Source of the DNA: Gallionellaceae bacterium
GTDB lineage: Bacteria > Pseudomonadota > Gammaproteobacteria > Burkholderiales > Gallionellaceae
Direction of reading: 5' to 3'
Length of the DNA: 64,000 nt
NCBI GenBank assembly: GCA_030823955.1
Contig: JAVBYO010000004.1
Span: 62,001 to 126,000 of the forward strand
Below the pieces are notes generated by a model. That model was given only the letters and a program-made list of their open reading frames with translations, had not been told where the DNA came from and searched no databases. Within the stretch, counting starts at the first letter, position 1; each line of letters opens with the position of its first letter. The position numbers and the translations under genes were made by a program. This document shows, in pieces, positions 46,560 through 56,489 of this stretch.

Positions 46560-48822
46560 GCTTCTTGCCTGCTTTGGCAGCACTGCCCTTCTTGGTTTTT
46601 TTCGGAGCAGTATCGCCCCATGCGCCTACACTCAATGCTGGAAGCGCCTCGGATTTTTCACCGATCAAAGCAAAATCGATCTTGGTACTTTCCATATCCA
46701 CACGTACGACCTTAACCTTGACCCGGTCGCCCAGACGGTAACGCTTGCCGGTACGTTCGCCCAGAATCTGATGCTTGGCGGCATCGAAATGGTAATAATC
46801 CGCACCCAGTTCGGACACGTGTACCAAGCCTTCCACGTACAAATCGTCCAGTGCCACGAACAGGCCGAAACCGGTGACCGATGAGATCGTGCCCGCAAAT
46901 TCGCTACCGAGATGGTCGCGCATGTAGAAGCATTTCAACCAGGCTTCCACGTCACGTGTCGCGTCGTCGGCTCGGCGTTCGGTTTGCGAACAATGGATAC
47001 CCAGCTCCGCCCATTTTTGCGCGGGTTTGTACTGTTTCCCCTGTAACACGGCCTTGATGGCACGATGCACCAGCAGATCGGGATAACGGCGGATCGGTGA
47101 AGTGAAGTGCGCGTAAGCCTCATACCCGAGACCGAAGTGCCCCACATTCTCCGGGTTATATTGCGCTTGGCGCAAGGAACGCAGCATCACGGTTTGCAAC
47201 AACCCGGCATCGGGACGGCCTTTGATCTGTTTCAACAGTTTTGAATAGTCCCCCGCCTGCGGCTCATCGCCGCCGCCCAGTTGCAGGCCGAATTCCTTGA
47301 AGAACTCGCGCACGGCTTCCAGTTTCTCCGGCGTCGGCCCTTCATGTACGCGGTACAACACCGGATGCTGGTTGGAACTCAAGAAATCAGCGGCGCAAAC
47401 GTTCGCCGCCAGCATACATTCCTCGATGAGCTTGTGTGCATCGTTGCGTACCACTGGCACGATCTTTTCGATCTTGCCCTGTGCGTTGAAGACCATCTGC
47501 GTCTCCACTGTCTCAAAATCGATGGCACCGCGCTTTTCGCGCGCTTGCAGCAAAGTCTGAAACAGGGTGTAGAGATGCTTGATGTGCGGCAACACCGTAG
47601 CGAACTGCAGGGCGTTCTCGCCTTGCGGATTGGCCAGCATATCGGCCACTTGCGTGTAAGTGAGACGTGCTTGGGAGAACATCACCGACGGATAGAAACG
47701 GTATTTCACGATGTTCCCGGCAGCATCGATCTGCATGTCGCACACCATACACAAACGTTCGACATTGGGATTCAGCGAACACAGGCCGTTGGACAACTCC
47801 TCCGGCAACATCGGAATAACGCGCCGCGGAAAATACACCGAGTTACCGCGATTGATCGCCTCGCGGTCGAGTGCATCGCCCGACTGCACATAGGAACTCA
47901 CGTCGGCGATGGCCACCACGAGGCGGAAGCCGTTGCCCGCAGGTTCGCAATACACTGCATCGTCAAAATCGCGCGCCGTCTCGCCATCTATCGTCACCAG
48001 AGGTAACTGGCGCACATCTTCGCGCCCGGCATAGTCCTCGGCTTTCACTGTGGGCGAGAACCGTTCTGCCTGCTGCTTTGCGTCATGCGGAAACTCGTTC
48101 GGCAGGTCATGTTTGCGCAATGCGATCTCGATCTCCATGCCGGGGTCGGCATAGTTACCCAGCACCTCGATGATGCGCCCGACCGGCTGGGCATGTTTGG
48201 AAGGTTGCGACAATATCTCCAGCACCACCACCTGCCCCACCTGTGCTTCGCCATGTTCGCCCGGTGCAACCAAGATGTCCTGGCTGATGCGACGGTTCTC
48301 GGCTACGACAAAGCGGATACCGTGCTCTTCATACAAACGTCCGACCAAGCGGGTCGTGCCATGCTCCAACACTTCGACGATACTGGCCTCGCGCCGGCCG
48401 CGCCTATCCGTTCCGCCTACACGCGCCATCACGGTATCGCCGTGCAATGCCTTATGCATCTCCTTGGCGCTCAGCACCAGATCGTCGCTACCGTCTTCCG
48501 GGATCAGGAAGCCGAAACCATCGGGATGGCCTTGCACCTTGCCTTTGACCAGATCCAGTTTATCGACCACACAGATGGCACGTTTGCGGTTGCGCATGAT
48601 CTGCCCGTCCCGCTCCATCGCACGCAGGCGACGGTTGAACAGGTCTTCCTCATCCAGCTCGATACGCAAAAAGGTACACAGCTCATCCTGTTCGACCGGG
48701 ACTCCACGTTCGGTCAATATCTGCAAGATATATTCACGGCTGGGCAACGGGTTATCGTACTGGGTGCGTTCACGTTCCAGGAAAGGATCGAGTTCGCGTA
48801 TATTTTTTTTCTTCGTTGTCAT
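46552..48822 (-). CDS. rnr: Ribonuclease R (3'-5' exoribonuclease)
   Basis: A 756-residue RNase II/R family enzyme for degradation of structured RNA, important in rRNA quality control and trans-translation. Order: N-terminal winged-helix part (about 1-75), two cold-shock type RNA-binding domains, the RNB catalytic domain ([17 protein letters not shown], with the metal Asp cluster, and later [18 protein letters not shown]), a C-terminal S1 domain and a basic tail ([16 protein letters not shown]). The coding strand has eight A near the start (48803-48810). Start 48822 lies 44 bases from the divergent tRNA-Leu. Confidence 0.95.
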   Translation of the reverse strand: MTTKKKNIRELDPFLERERTQYDNPLPSREYILQILTERGVPVEQDELCTFLRIELDEEDLFNRRLRAMERDGQIMRNRKRAICVVDKLDLVKGKVQGHPDGFGFLIPEDGSDDLVLSAKEMHKALHGDTVMARVGGTDRRGRREASIVEVLEHGTTRLVGRLYEEHGIRFVVAENRRISQDILVAPGEHGEAQVGQVVVLEILSQPSKHAQPVGRIIEVLGNYADPGMEIEIALRKHDLPNEFPHDAKQQAERFSPTVKAEDYAGREDVRQLPLVTIDGETARDFDDAVYCEPAGNGFRLVVAIADVSSYVQSGDALDREAINRGNSVYFPRRVIPMLPEELSNGLCSLNPNVERLCMVCDMQIDAAGNIVKYRFYPSVMFSQARLTYTQVADMLANPQGENALQFATVLPHIKHLYTLFQTLLQAREKRGAIDFETVETQMVFNAQGKIEKIVPVVRNDAHKLIEECMLAANVCAADFLSSNQHPVLYRVHEGPTPEKLEAVREFFKEFGLQLGGGDEPQAGDYSKLLKQIKGRPDAGLLQTVMLRSLRQAQYNPENVGHFGLGYEAYAHFTSPIRRYPDLLVHRAIKAVLQGKQYKPAQKWAELGIHCSQTERRADDATRDVEAWLKCFYMRDHLGSEFAGTISSVTGFGLFVALDDLYVEGLVHVSELGADYYHFDAAKHQILGERTGKRYRLGDRVKVKVVRVDMESTKIDFALIGEKSEALPALSVGAWGDTAPKKTKKGSAAKAGKKHG

Positions 48823-48850
48823 TGACAGTAAATCCTATAGCAATTAAAGT
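48822..48850 (+). promoter_or_regulatory. tRNA-Leu promoter
   Basis: TTGACA (48822-48827), a perfect -35, is followed after 17 bases by TAAAGT (48845-48850) and then a GC-rich discriminator (GCGCGTCC). Transcription would begin near 48857, about ten bases before the mature tRNA. The first base of the -35 is the complement of the first base of the rnr start codon. Confidence 0.75.
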
Positions 48851-48866
48851 GCGCGTCCTCAGCAGT

Positions 48867-48951
48867 GCCCAGATGGCGGAATTGGTAGACGCGCACGGTT
48901 CAGGTCCGTGTGCCGCAAGGTGTGGAGGTTCGAGTCCTCTTCTGGGCACCA
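48867..48951 (+). tRNA. tRNA-Leu (CAG)
   Basis: Acceptor GCCCAGA/TCTGGGC, D-arm GCGGAATTGGTAGACGC, anticodon loop TTCAGGT giving CAG (Leu), a long variable arm (TGCCGCAAGGTGT) as in class II tRNAs, T-arm AGGTTCGAGTCCT and encoded CCA (48949-48951). It is divergent from rnr. Confidence 0.97.
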
Positions 48952-48964
48952 ACAGAAACAGTAT

Positions 48965-48999
48965 AAAGCCCCGTAACTGCAAAGTTTCGGGGCTTTTTT
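48965..48999 (+). terminator. Terminator after tRNA-Leu
   Basis: AAAGCCCCG pairs with CGGGGCTTT, followed by further T; an inner AACT/AGTT stem with GCAA tetraloop continues the hairpin across one T-T mismatch. It starts 14 bases past the tRNA. Confidence 0.9.
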
Positions 49000-49206
49000 A
49001 CGTGCATTCGAACCTTGTCTGTTTTCACCGCACGATGCACAGTTTTACTCCAACCGCACATCGTTCACACCGTTCGAGCTTGACCCACCTGGCAAAGCCA
49101 CGGCAGGCCCGTCTGACTCGAATCGACCAAGTCGCGATTCTATCAGGTAACCGTGACCTCGGCCCCGGAGATATCAGAATCATCCCGCGGCCTCAGGACT
49201 CGATAT

Positions 49207-50142
49207 CTACTTAACGCGATAAAATCGTTTAGCCAGCGTCTCACCCTTGATCTTGTCAAAACGCGCACCCATCGCCACCGAAATTTTATCCAGACGCTCA
49301 TCGGGATGAGGGTGTGTCTTGAACAACAAGGCCACACTGCCCTCGTCCTTGGCGGAATGGCCGATCTGTTGCAATACGCCGGGCAAGCCGTAAGCGTCAT
49401 AGCCGGAGCGGGCGGAAAGCACCACCCCGATACGGTCAGCCTCAAATTCGGCATCTTTGTCCAAAGAGCGCGAAACGATCTCGGCCCCGCTGCCGATGAT
49501 CTTCTGCACCGCATCGTTATTCCCCGTCTGGCTGGTGAGTGCTTTGCTGCCTGCCTCGAGCAACTTGCTCTGTTGCAGGATCTTCAAATGATGCTGACGG
49601 ATGACATGCCCAACTTCATGGCCCAGCACCCCGGCCAGCTCGGCCTCGTTCTGCAACTGCCGATACAATCCCAAGGTCACAAAGATGTATCCGCCCGGTG
49701 CGGCAAAGGCATTGATGTCATTCGTTTCGATCACGCCAAAATGCCAGGGTAGCTCCGGTCGCTCACTTTGACTTGCCACCCAAGCCCCGACACGATTGAC
49801 GTATTGCTGCAATTTGGCATCTTTCACCAGTGGTGCGGCGCCCAGCAGATTCCCCGCAATCTGGTGTCCGATGGCGATCTCCTCTTCCTGGGTGGGGCCG
49901 GCCACTTCCTTAACCACGCTCACAATCGCCGGATTGACCGGAAGCTGCTGGATGACCTGCTGCTGTATCTGCGGCGGCACGACTTGCGGTATCGGTTGCG
50001 GCAGTTGGGGTATCACGGGCGGAAGTTGTTTGGGCAACTCCGCATTCACCTTGTCTTTCAATGCACCGAAATCGAATGCCGCCGCAGTGCCACAGACTGC
50101 GCACAGGATGCCGGTAAATATCCATCTCTTGTTCAAGTTCAT
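49207..50142 (-). CDS. M48-family periplasmic metalloprotease
   Basis: A 311-residue zinc protease with signal peptide (MNLNKRWIFTGILCAVCGTA, cleavage near AAA), a Pro/Gln-rich linker (about 38-68), and the M48 core: HEVGH at 175-179 (ligands His175, His179, catalytic Glu176) and a downstream EFEADRIGV with the third ligand. It resembles BepA/LoiP-like peptidases that act on outer-membrane assembly. Textbook binding site TAGGAGG; eight bases after the SH3-like gene, so in the same operon. No lipobox was evident. Nothing convincing lies in the downstream 207 bases (49000-49206). Confidence 0.9.
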   Translation of the reverse strand: MNLNKRWIFTGILCAVCGTAAAFDFGALKDKVNAELPKQLPPVIPQLPQPIPQVVPPQIQQQVIQQLPVNPAIVSVVKEVAGPTQEEEIAIGHQIAGNLLGAAPLVKDAKLQQYVNRVGAWVASQSERPELPWHFGVIETNDINAFAAPGGYIFVTLGLYRQLQNEAELAGVLGHEVGHVIRQHHLKILQQSKLLEAGSKALTSQTGNNDAVQKIIGSGAEIVSRSLDKDAEFEADRIGVVLSARSGYDAYGLPGVLQQIGHSAKDEGSVALLFKTHPHPDERLDKISVAMGARFDKIKGETLAKRFYRVK

Positions 50143-50150
50143 AACGCCTC

Positions 50151-50651
50151 CTATTTGACTGCCGGCAGATAATCGATTGGGCGTGCAACCAGCTTCCCAT
50201 CCGTGGCGAACTGCTGTGCCTGCGCCCTGTTGACCGCGTAGGATTCGGCCAGCTTCAGCTCTTCCGCATTGAAACTTGCCGCTTTCAACTCTTCTTCGCT
50301 GAGACCGCGTATACCCGTGGAGGCCACGACTTTACCCGTACCGGCGCGGCCCGAAGCCACACTGAGCAGACCGGCAGCCTCATTGCCGCCCTTCTTGGCA
50401 TCCCCCTTGCGTATGCTCAACATACGCACCCAGCCTTTGCTCTTGGCAACCTTGACCTCAAACCAGCCTCCCTCTTTGCGCAGGATATCGACCTTGTCAC
50501 CGGCCTTGAGCGCACCGGTCACTTTTGCATCACCAAACGGTTCCGCGCGGATCTGGTCGACTTTCAATGCCACACCGGGCTCGCCGGCAAAAGCCATCGC
50601 ATGGATCAACATCCCCAGCGACGCAGCCATACATTGCTTCATCACACTCAT
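50151..50651 (-). CDS. Secreted bacterial SH3-like protein
   Basis: A 166-residue periplasmic protein starting MSVMKQCMAASLGMLIHAMA, a signal peptide cleaved around AFA before GEPG. Residues about 40-85 match the SH3b pattern (VTGALKAGDKVDILRKEGGW, then VKVAKSKGWVRML). The C-terminal half carries SVASGRAGTGKVVASTGIRG and a helical EELKAASFNAEELKL. Such domains bind peptidoglycan or protein ligands. ATG 50651 has AGGAG at eight bases and overlaps the CHASE2 stop (ATGA), so it is translationally coupled. Confidence 0.8.
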   Translation of the reverse strand: MSVMKQCMAASLGMLIHAMAFAGEPGVALKVDQIRAEPFGDAKVTGALKAGDKVDILRKEGGWFEVKVAKSKGWVRMLSIRKGDAKKGGNEAAGLLSVASGRAGTGKVVASTGIRGLSEEELKAASFNAEELKLAESYAVNRAQAQQFATDGKLVARPIDYLPAVK

Positions 50652-52357
50652 GCTTTCATCTCCTGTCGTTTTTCCCATTCCAAAATCGCTTCCGCGAACA
50701 ACACCCGCCAGCTCGCCTGGGCTTGCTCGCCCCCCCGTACATCACCCTGATAGGTGAAGCAGGTCGCCACATTTTCCGGCTTGGCCAGATATTTCGCCAA
50801 GATCGCCGGCAATTTCTCCAGCACGACCTCGCGGTCGCACTCGATCCGTGTTTGCATTTGCTCGTCACCTGCCGCTGCCACCCAGGAGACCGCGAAGGTA
50901 TATTCAAACAGCTCCCACAACCCCTTTTGTACCCCCTTCAACACATCCACACTTTTGACCTCGTTGCCGGAACGCTCAAGGGCATTACGAATACGCTCCA
51001 ACACCACGTCCACCATCAGGTTCTGCGTCCCCTCCAGGCGGATCAACAATAACGTCGCACGCAGCTCGCCGCCACGCTCTGCCGACACCCGCACCATATT
51101 CTGTTCCAGTGCCTTGTAGGTGCCGGAGGCATAGATCCGCGCCAGCGTGAAATATGCCACCGCCAATGCGACCGGACCGGTCAGATTGATATAGGTGGTG
51201 CTGAAATTGATGCTGGCATAAGAGATGGCGATGAGCAGGAACTGCGACAAACCGAACAAACGGTCTACCTTGTCCCGTCCGATGTTGCGGTAGAACGCCC
51301 AGGCCGAGACCCATACCAGCAACAAGGTCAGCAGCAGATAGGCGACTCTGGCCTCGGGGAAGCGCAGATAATCCTCATGCTTCATATTGTCGATGGCGGT
51401 CGCCAATATCTCCACCCCCTGATGCATCTTGCTCATCGGTGTGGGCTTGATATCGAACAGGCTGGGAGCGGTCGAACCGATGATGACGATCTTGTCCTTA
51501 AACTCATCCTGCGGGCGTTTCTTCTCTTTGCGCCCCATATCCGCGTACACATCACTGAAACTGACGTAGTGATAGGAGAACGGCTTGCCGCGCCAGTTCA
51601 ACAGCACCTCCTGCGCGGGAGCTTGCGGCCAACCGAGTTCACTCGCCACGCGGGTCGGCAGGGAGGGAATACGCCAACCGTAATCGTTGCGATAGACCTG
51701 ATAACGGCGCGCAACACCATCGACATCGGGGTAGATGTTATTCAAACCAAGACGACCGCCCTCCAGCGCGGCGGCAAAGTGCGGCAACACCACCGCCACC
51801 GTGGCTTCCGCATTCGCCTGACCGGAGAAAGGGGTGACACCGGGGATCATGGCGGGCTTGACCTGACTCAATGCATCACTGCTAGGATCCAGTCGCAAGA
51901 TCGGAAAGAAGGTATTGTCGCTGGCCGCAATCGCCGAGTTGAAATAGGTATCACTGTCCGGGTTATATACATCGGCATCACTGAACAGGATGTCGAACAC
52001 CACCGCCTTGGGCTGTTGTTTTTCGAGCTGTTCGAGGAATTCACCCAGCACCTGTCGCGGCCATGGCCAACGGCCATAATCCTGCGCCATCGCCGCCAGG
52101 CTGGCCTCGTCGATATCGACGATGACGATATCTTTGTCCGGCTTGGGAGGATTGATGCGGTAACGCACCATCATGTCGAATGCCCCCTGGCGCATCTCCT
52201 GTGTGACATGCAGAAAAGCGGTATCGGCCACGGCGAACACGGTAAACACCGCCGCCAGATAGAGGTAGAAGTTCTTTTTCCAGCGCCGGGCCAGCAGTCC
52301 GTAAAACAGGAAGAAGAATTTGCGGATGTTATTGATCGCGACGAGATGGATTTTCAT
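50648..52357 (-). CDS. CHASE2-domain membrane sensor without a recognised output domain
   Basis: A 569-residue protein. One membrane segment near residues 30-48, a large extracytoplasmic CHASE2 domain (about 55-330; IVIVDIDEASLAAMAQDYGR, KAVVFDILFSDAD, DKIVIIGSTAPSLFD), then three more hydrophobic segments (about 338-415) and a 150-residue cytoplasmic tail. CHASE2 proteins usually end in a cyclase, kinase or GGDEF domain; this tail (beginning YKALEQNMVRVSAER) has none I can identify. It heads a tight group with the SH3-like and M48 genes, which suggests an envelope stress or wall-sensing role. Confidence 0.85.
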   Translation of the reverse strand: MKIHLVAINNIRKFFFLFYGLLARRWKKNFYLYLAAVFTVFAVADTAFLHVTQEMRQGAFDMMVRYRINPPKPDKDIVIVDIDEASLAAMAQDYGRWPWPRQVLGEFLEQLEKQQPKAVVFDILFSDADVYNPDSDTYFNSAIAASDNTFFPILRLDPSSDALSQVKPAMIPGVTPFSGQANAEATVAVVLPHFAAALEGGRLGLNNIYPDVDGVARRYQVYRNDYGWRIPSLPTRVASELGWPQAPAQEVLLNWRGKPFSYHYVSFSDVYADMGRKEKKRPQDEFKDKIVIIGSTAPSLFDIKPTPMSKMHQGVEILATAIDNMKHEDYLRFPEARVAYLLLTLLLVWVSAWAFYRNIGRDKVDRLFGLSQFLLIAISYASINFSTTYINLTGPVALAVAYFTLARIYASGTYKALEQNMVRVSAERGGELRATLLLIRLEGTQNLMVDVVLERIRNALERSGNEVKSVDVLKGVQKGLWELFEYTFAVSWVAAAGDEQMQTRIECDREVVLEKLPAILAKYLAKPENVATCFTYQGDVRGGEQAQASWRVLFAEAILEWEKRQEMKA

Positions 52358-52392
52358 AAGCGTTAGTTTAGCAAAGAAGCCGACGATTCATT

Positions 52393-55300
52393 TCAGATAG
52401 GTGCCATACATACGTCCCGCCCGTCGGCTGGGAGCGTCTTTCCGAACAGCATCTGATACGGCACTCTCACCACAGAAGTGGCGATGTCACCGATAAAATC
52501 GAACACATCCGATGCCCTCACCCCCACCTGGAAATCGTCGAAACGCCCCTGCACCTCGATAGGCAAGGCCAAACTCAGGAATTGGGGCGTCTTCGCTTTG
52601 GGCTGCACGTATAGCTGGAAGGTTTCAGCAGCGAAGTCGGCATTGCCCTTGCCTTTCACCCGCATGCGGCTGGTATCGATCAGAATGCTCTTGTCGGACA
52701 GTTTGCCGTTGTCCAGAACAAAACGCCCCATCGCACAATTCACCTTGGAAGCCTGGGCAGGATCGACCACCGGCAAGAGTGCGACCAACACGTTCACCGC
52801 CCAGATGTCCAGCACTCCGGATTTCATGTTCTCCGGCCAGACGGCGAAATCGATATGTCCGTTGCCCGTCCGTAATATATCGGATAGATAGCGGGCACGT
52901 CCGCTGACATCGATATCCAGGCTGAAGATACCGCGCATATCCGTCTTGGGATCCATGCGCCGCGCCAACACCCCATAATCGAAGCGGCTGACCTTGCTGC
53001 GCAGATCGACCGCCACATCGTTGCTACCGGGCTCATATCCCAGCCAGAGCTGGGCGGAACCGCCCGGCACATTGAGCACGACTGGCCCGATATCGGCACG
53101 CCCGTTCTCCACTTTCGCATCCAGCATACCGCTGCCCAAAACATCTTTTCCCGACGCGACCTGATCTACCCGCACAGTAAGATAGGCATTCTGGCGACGC
53201 AACACAGCCTGACTCAATACCTGCTGAGCCTGGTCGCTCGCCGCAGCGGTCTTCTTGCTCAACTCACCTTTTGCCGCCGGTTGGGCCGTGACCGGAGCCG
53301 CTTTCTTTTCCGGCGACCAAGTGCCGGTATTGAAGTCGTTCAACTGGATGAGCGGAGAATCCAGCGCGATATCGATACGCGGCGGCACGGCACGGGTATC
53401 GAGTTTGCCGTAACCATTGAGCTGACTGCTGCCTACCTGTAACGCCAGCTTGGCAACCTCGTATCCGCTCGCCGAGGTCTTGAATCTTCCCGAAACGGAC
53501 CAAGGGCCCCACGGCGGCAGTGATGTATGCACGAGCCGATCCAGATCGGCGAAACGCCCGCCCTTCATCTCCAAACCCAGTTCGACAGTTTCGCCAAGCG
53601 GGCGGATGAGGCTGCCGGACAATTGCATCGTCACGCCCGAAGTCTGCGCAGTAAGCTTCAATGGAATGGGCGTTTTTGCATCGATCAGAGTCGCAGTCGA
53701 AGCCGTTTCGATCCCGATCATGACCGGCACCTCGTCCAATGCGCCGTTTAGATGCAAATAGACCGCGTCGCCCGCTGCGGCCTTGAGTTCACCGCTATTC
53801 AGGTCGATACGCATCTTTGCGCCGGTGTTGGCATCACGCAAAGCCAGATGCCCACCCTCAAAGTTGATCGTCAAGGCGGATTGGGCCAGCATCTGCCCCA
53901 TACGACTCGCATGCAGATCGAGATAAAGTCGCAACCTGTCTATCCTGGCATCCAGCTCTTTGGCCAAGCCCAGCTTGTTCAATAACGCCCCCACGTCCAT
54001 CCCGTCTGCCGCCAACCACAGTCCGGCGCTCGGTTGCTGGGTACGCAAGTCGAGTGCGATGGCGCCAGTGAAACCGATATCGGCGATGTTCGCCGCGAAC
54101 GGTGATGCCGACATCATGCCGTTGCGGATACGTCCGTCAAAAGAAAGATCGCGCAAGGTCAATGGCGATGCACTGGAGATGCGTTTGAGTCTGACCTCGA
54201 TATCCGCATCGGCCAGACTCATACCGTTCGGAAGGATGGGAATATCGAGCAGCGCTGCTGCCGACGGTGTCGAAGACGGGGATTTTTTTTCGCTCTGCGG
54301 CAACAGTGCTTCCAGCTCTGCGACATCGATCATCGGACTGGCAAGTTGCACACTGAGCAGCGCTTTACCCTGTTCAAGCGTACGTTTGACCTCCGCAGTC
54401 AGGACTGTCTTGCCCAATTGCACCGCGAGATCGCCCAACTGCCAAGTGTCTTGATGGGCACGCGCAACTCCTTTGATGGACACCGGCACATCGCTACCCG
54501 GCTTGAGTCCAAGCCAACTGGCGATCTCTCCCGAATGCGGAGCAAGCAGTTCAAAAGACAGCTGCGAACCAAGACCGTTGCGGGGTGACTGCAACACCCC
54601 CGCGACCTTCACACTGGCACTGGCCGCCTGCAACTTGAAATCGAGCGGAACCCGTTCCTCGCGCATCATCGTGACCAGATCACCGCCGCGCAACGTGACA
54701 ACAACAGGTTTATCCAGCAGCGCACCTTGGATATCACCTTGCAGCGGTTTACCCGCCGGCAGTGCCACGGCAAAACGATCCAGTGCAAAACTGACCGGCT
54801 TTCCTCCCGCATGATTACCGTAAGTCAGCTTGCCCCGTTCGATGTCCAAGCGCACATCCAGACTTTCCATCAATGCCGAACCGCGATCTCCGCGTGCGGC
54901 GATACGCAGATCGAAACGCTGCAACTGTCCTTGGACATCGGGGATGCCGGCGAGCAGCTTGGCCAGATCACCCAAACTTGAATCGTGTGTACCGAGAGCC
55001 AGTTGAAAACGCGCCGGAGAGACGCGGGCATCGGCGCTGGCACTGCCGGACAATACGACATCGGCGACCGTAGCCTGTAACGGCACCGTCAAACGCCCCT
55101 GCTCCAGCTTCACTTGCAACATCGCATCGTGTACCGAACCGGGCAGGCTTAACCACTGGCCGACGCGCAAGGTCAGATCAGCATCTGCACGGTTCAACTC
55201 CTTCAGGTCGAAGGTGGCATTGGACAGTTCGCGATACACTTCAGCCAGACTGCGCGGCGGCTCCGTCTGGGTGGCCGGTTTATCCGTCATAAACGGACGC

Positions 55301-56343
55301 AGATCCAGAACCGGAAGTGTGAGCTCCCCCGTTATCTTCGGGCGTGTGCTGCTGTAATCGAAATCAAGCTTGCCGTTGAGCTGGGTATTCCCCATCACAC
55401 CGTTCAGATTCTCCAGCGCGACCTTGCCCGGTGCATAGTTCACCGTGCCCGAGACACTGGCGATACCGACCGGGGGAAGCTTGGTTTGTAATAAGCGCTC
55501 AAACTCACTGATATCTTCGGTACCGAGGCCGAAGTTGATTACGCCATGATTTCCCGACACGCTACCGCTCAGCGACAAACGCGAATTCATGAAGTCCAGC
55601 GAGAGATCGACTGGCCAAGGTTTTTCCGGGTGCGTCAGATCCGCGAGCATACCGCCGACAAAATCCAGCTTATAGGGATATTGCTTTTCTACTTTCCCTT
55701 GCAGACTCAACGTGAGCGGTTTATCGGCGGGGAAACGGGCCAGCAGCGATTGCAGATCGAAGTCATGACGCTTTGCATCCGCCCCAATGAACTCCACCCG
55801 CAGATTCTCCAGCGATACACGTTCGATATCGAGTGCAGCGAGTACCTCGCCGAGTGCCAGCGTATTGCCCTCCCCGGGAGCGGCCACGCTTTGCGGTTTG
55901 ACTTGAGACGGCTTGAGCGTCCAGTTGTTACTTCCATCCGGCTTGCTTTGCAGGCGGACACGCACATCACTCCCGGCGAGTTCCTCGATCTGCAAGCGCC
56001 ACATGAATAATGGCCACAGATCCAGCCCTAGGCGTGCTTCGCCCAGACTAACCAGTTCGCCCCCGCCGAAACCGGTTTCATTGGCCAGATGCAATCCGCC
56101 GATGCGTAATTTTGGATGTGCAGAGACTTCGAGCTGCAACGGGCCTTCGAAACGCACCTCCCGTCCAACACTCTCGGACAGCATCCGCGCGATATTGCCG
56201 CGTAACGCAGAGGCATCGATGACGATACCGATCAATGCGACATACAACAGCGCCACCACCAGCAAAGCGGAACAGGCCGCGACCACCTGCAACACGTAAC
56301 GTAGCTTGAGATAGGATCGCAAAGAAGAGAGAGATTTTTGCAT
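52393..56343 (-). CDS. Giant AsmA-family protein
   Basis: A 1316-residue protein with a single N-terminal membrane anchor (about 15-40) and an extended periplasmic part built of AsmA/TamB-type repeated beta-strand modules; the C-terminus carries the AsmA_2-like stretch RMDPKTDMRGIFSLDIDVSG and the tail LSLALPIEVQGRFDDFQVG. It is about twice the length of E. coli AsmA (617) and near YhdP in size. AsmA-like proteins are proposed to bridge inner and outer membranes for phospholipid transport. It lies 35 bases upstream of the CHASE2 gene on the same strand. Confidence 0.88.
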   Translation of the reverse strand: MQKSLSSLRSYLKLRYVLQVVAACSALLVVALLYVALIGIVIDASALRGNIARMLSESVGREVRFEGPLQLEVSAHPKLRIGGLHLANETGFGGGELVSLGEARLGLDLWPLFMWRLQIEELAGSDVRVRLQSKPDGSNNWTLKPSQVKPQSVAAPGEGNTLALGEVLAALDIERVSLENLRVEFIGADAKRHDFDLQSLLARFPADKPLTLSLQGKVEKQYPYKLDFVGGMLADLTHPEKPWPVDLSLDFMNSRLSLSGSVSGNHGVINFGLGTEDISEFERLLQTKLPPVGIASVSGTVNYAPGKVALENLNGVMGNTQLNGKLDFDYSSTRPKITGELTLPVLDLRPFMTDKPATQTEPPRSLAEVYRELSNATFDLKELNRADADLTLRVGQWLSLPGSVHDAMLQVKLEQGRLTVPLQATVADVVLSGSASADARVSPARFQLALGTHDSSLGDLAKLLAGIPDVQGQLQRFDLRIAARGDRGSALMESLDVRLDIERGKLTYGNHAGGKPVSFALDRFAVALPAGKPLQGDIQGALLDKPVVVTLRGGDLVTMMREERVPLDFKLQAASASVKVAGVLQSPRNGLGSQLSFELLAPHSGEIASWLGLKPGSDVPVSIKGVARAHQDTWQLGDLAVQLGKTVLTAEVKRTLEQGKALLSVQLASPMIDVAELEALLPQSEKKSPSSTPSAAALLDIPILPNGMSLADADIEVRLKRISSASPLTLRDLSFDGRIRNGMMSASPFAANIADIGFTGAIALDLRTQQPSAGLWLAADGMDVGALLNKLGLAKELDARIDRLRLYLDLHASRMGQMLAQSALTINFEGGHLALRDANTGAKMRIDLNSGELKAAAGDAVYLHLNGALDEVPVMIGIETASTATLIDAKTPIPLKLTAQTSGVTMQLSGSLIRPLGETVELGLEMKGGRFADLDRLVHTSLPPWGPWSVSGRFKTSASGYEVAKLALQVGSSQLNGYGKLDTRAVPPRIDIALDSPLIQLNDFNTGTWSPEKKAAPVTAQPAAKGELSKKTAAASDQAQQVLSQAVLRRQNAYLTVRVDQVASGKDVLGSGMLDAKVENGRADIGPVVLNVPGGSAQLWLGYEPGSNDVAVDLRSKVSRFDYGVLARRMDPKTDMRGIFSLDIDVSGRARYLSDILRTGNGHIDFAVWPENMKSGVLDIWAVNVLVALLPVVDPAQASKVNCAMGRFVLDNGKLSDKSILIDTSRMRVKGKGNADFAAETFQLYVQPKAKTPQFLSLALPIEVQGRFDDFQVGVRASDVFDFIGDIATSVVRVPYQMLFGKTLPADGRDVCMAPI

Positions 56344-56441
56344 GGCGGCAATATTGTAGTTCAGTTACAGCGACATGCGCTCCCTTGCATAGTTAATGAA
56401 GGCACCAACCACGGCACCGGCGATACGAGGCGAAACCAAAC

Positions 56442-56468
56442 AAAAAGGCGGGACATCCCCGCCTTTTT
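56442..56468 (-). terminator. Terminator of the OmpA-family gene
   Basis: A5-GGCGGG pairs with CCCGCC-T5 around a short loop, 22 bases past the stop at 56490. With A and T runs on both sides it would work in both directions. Confidence 0.88.
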
Positions 56469-56489
56469 GCGATCCGTCAGTTGCCTGCC

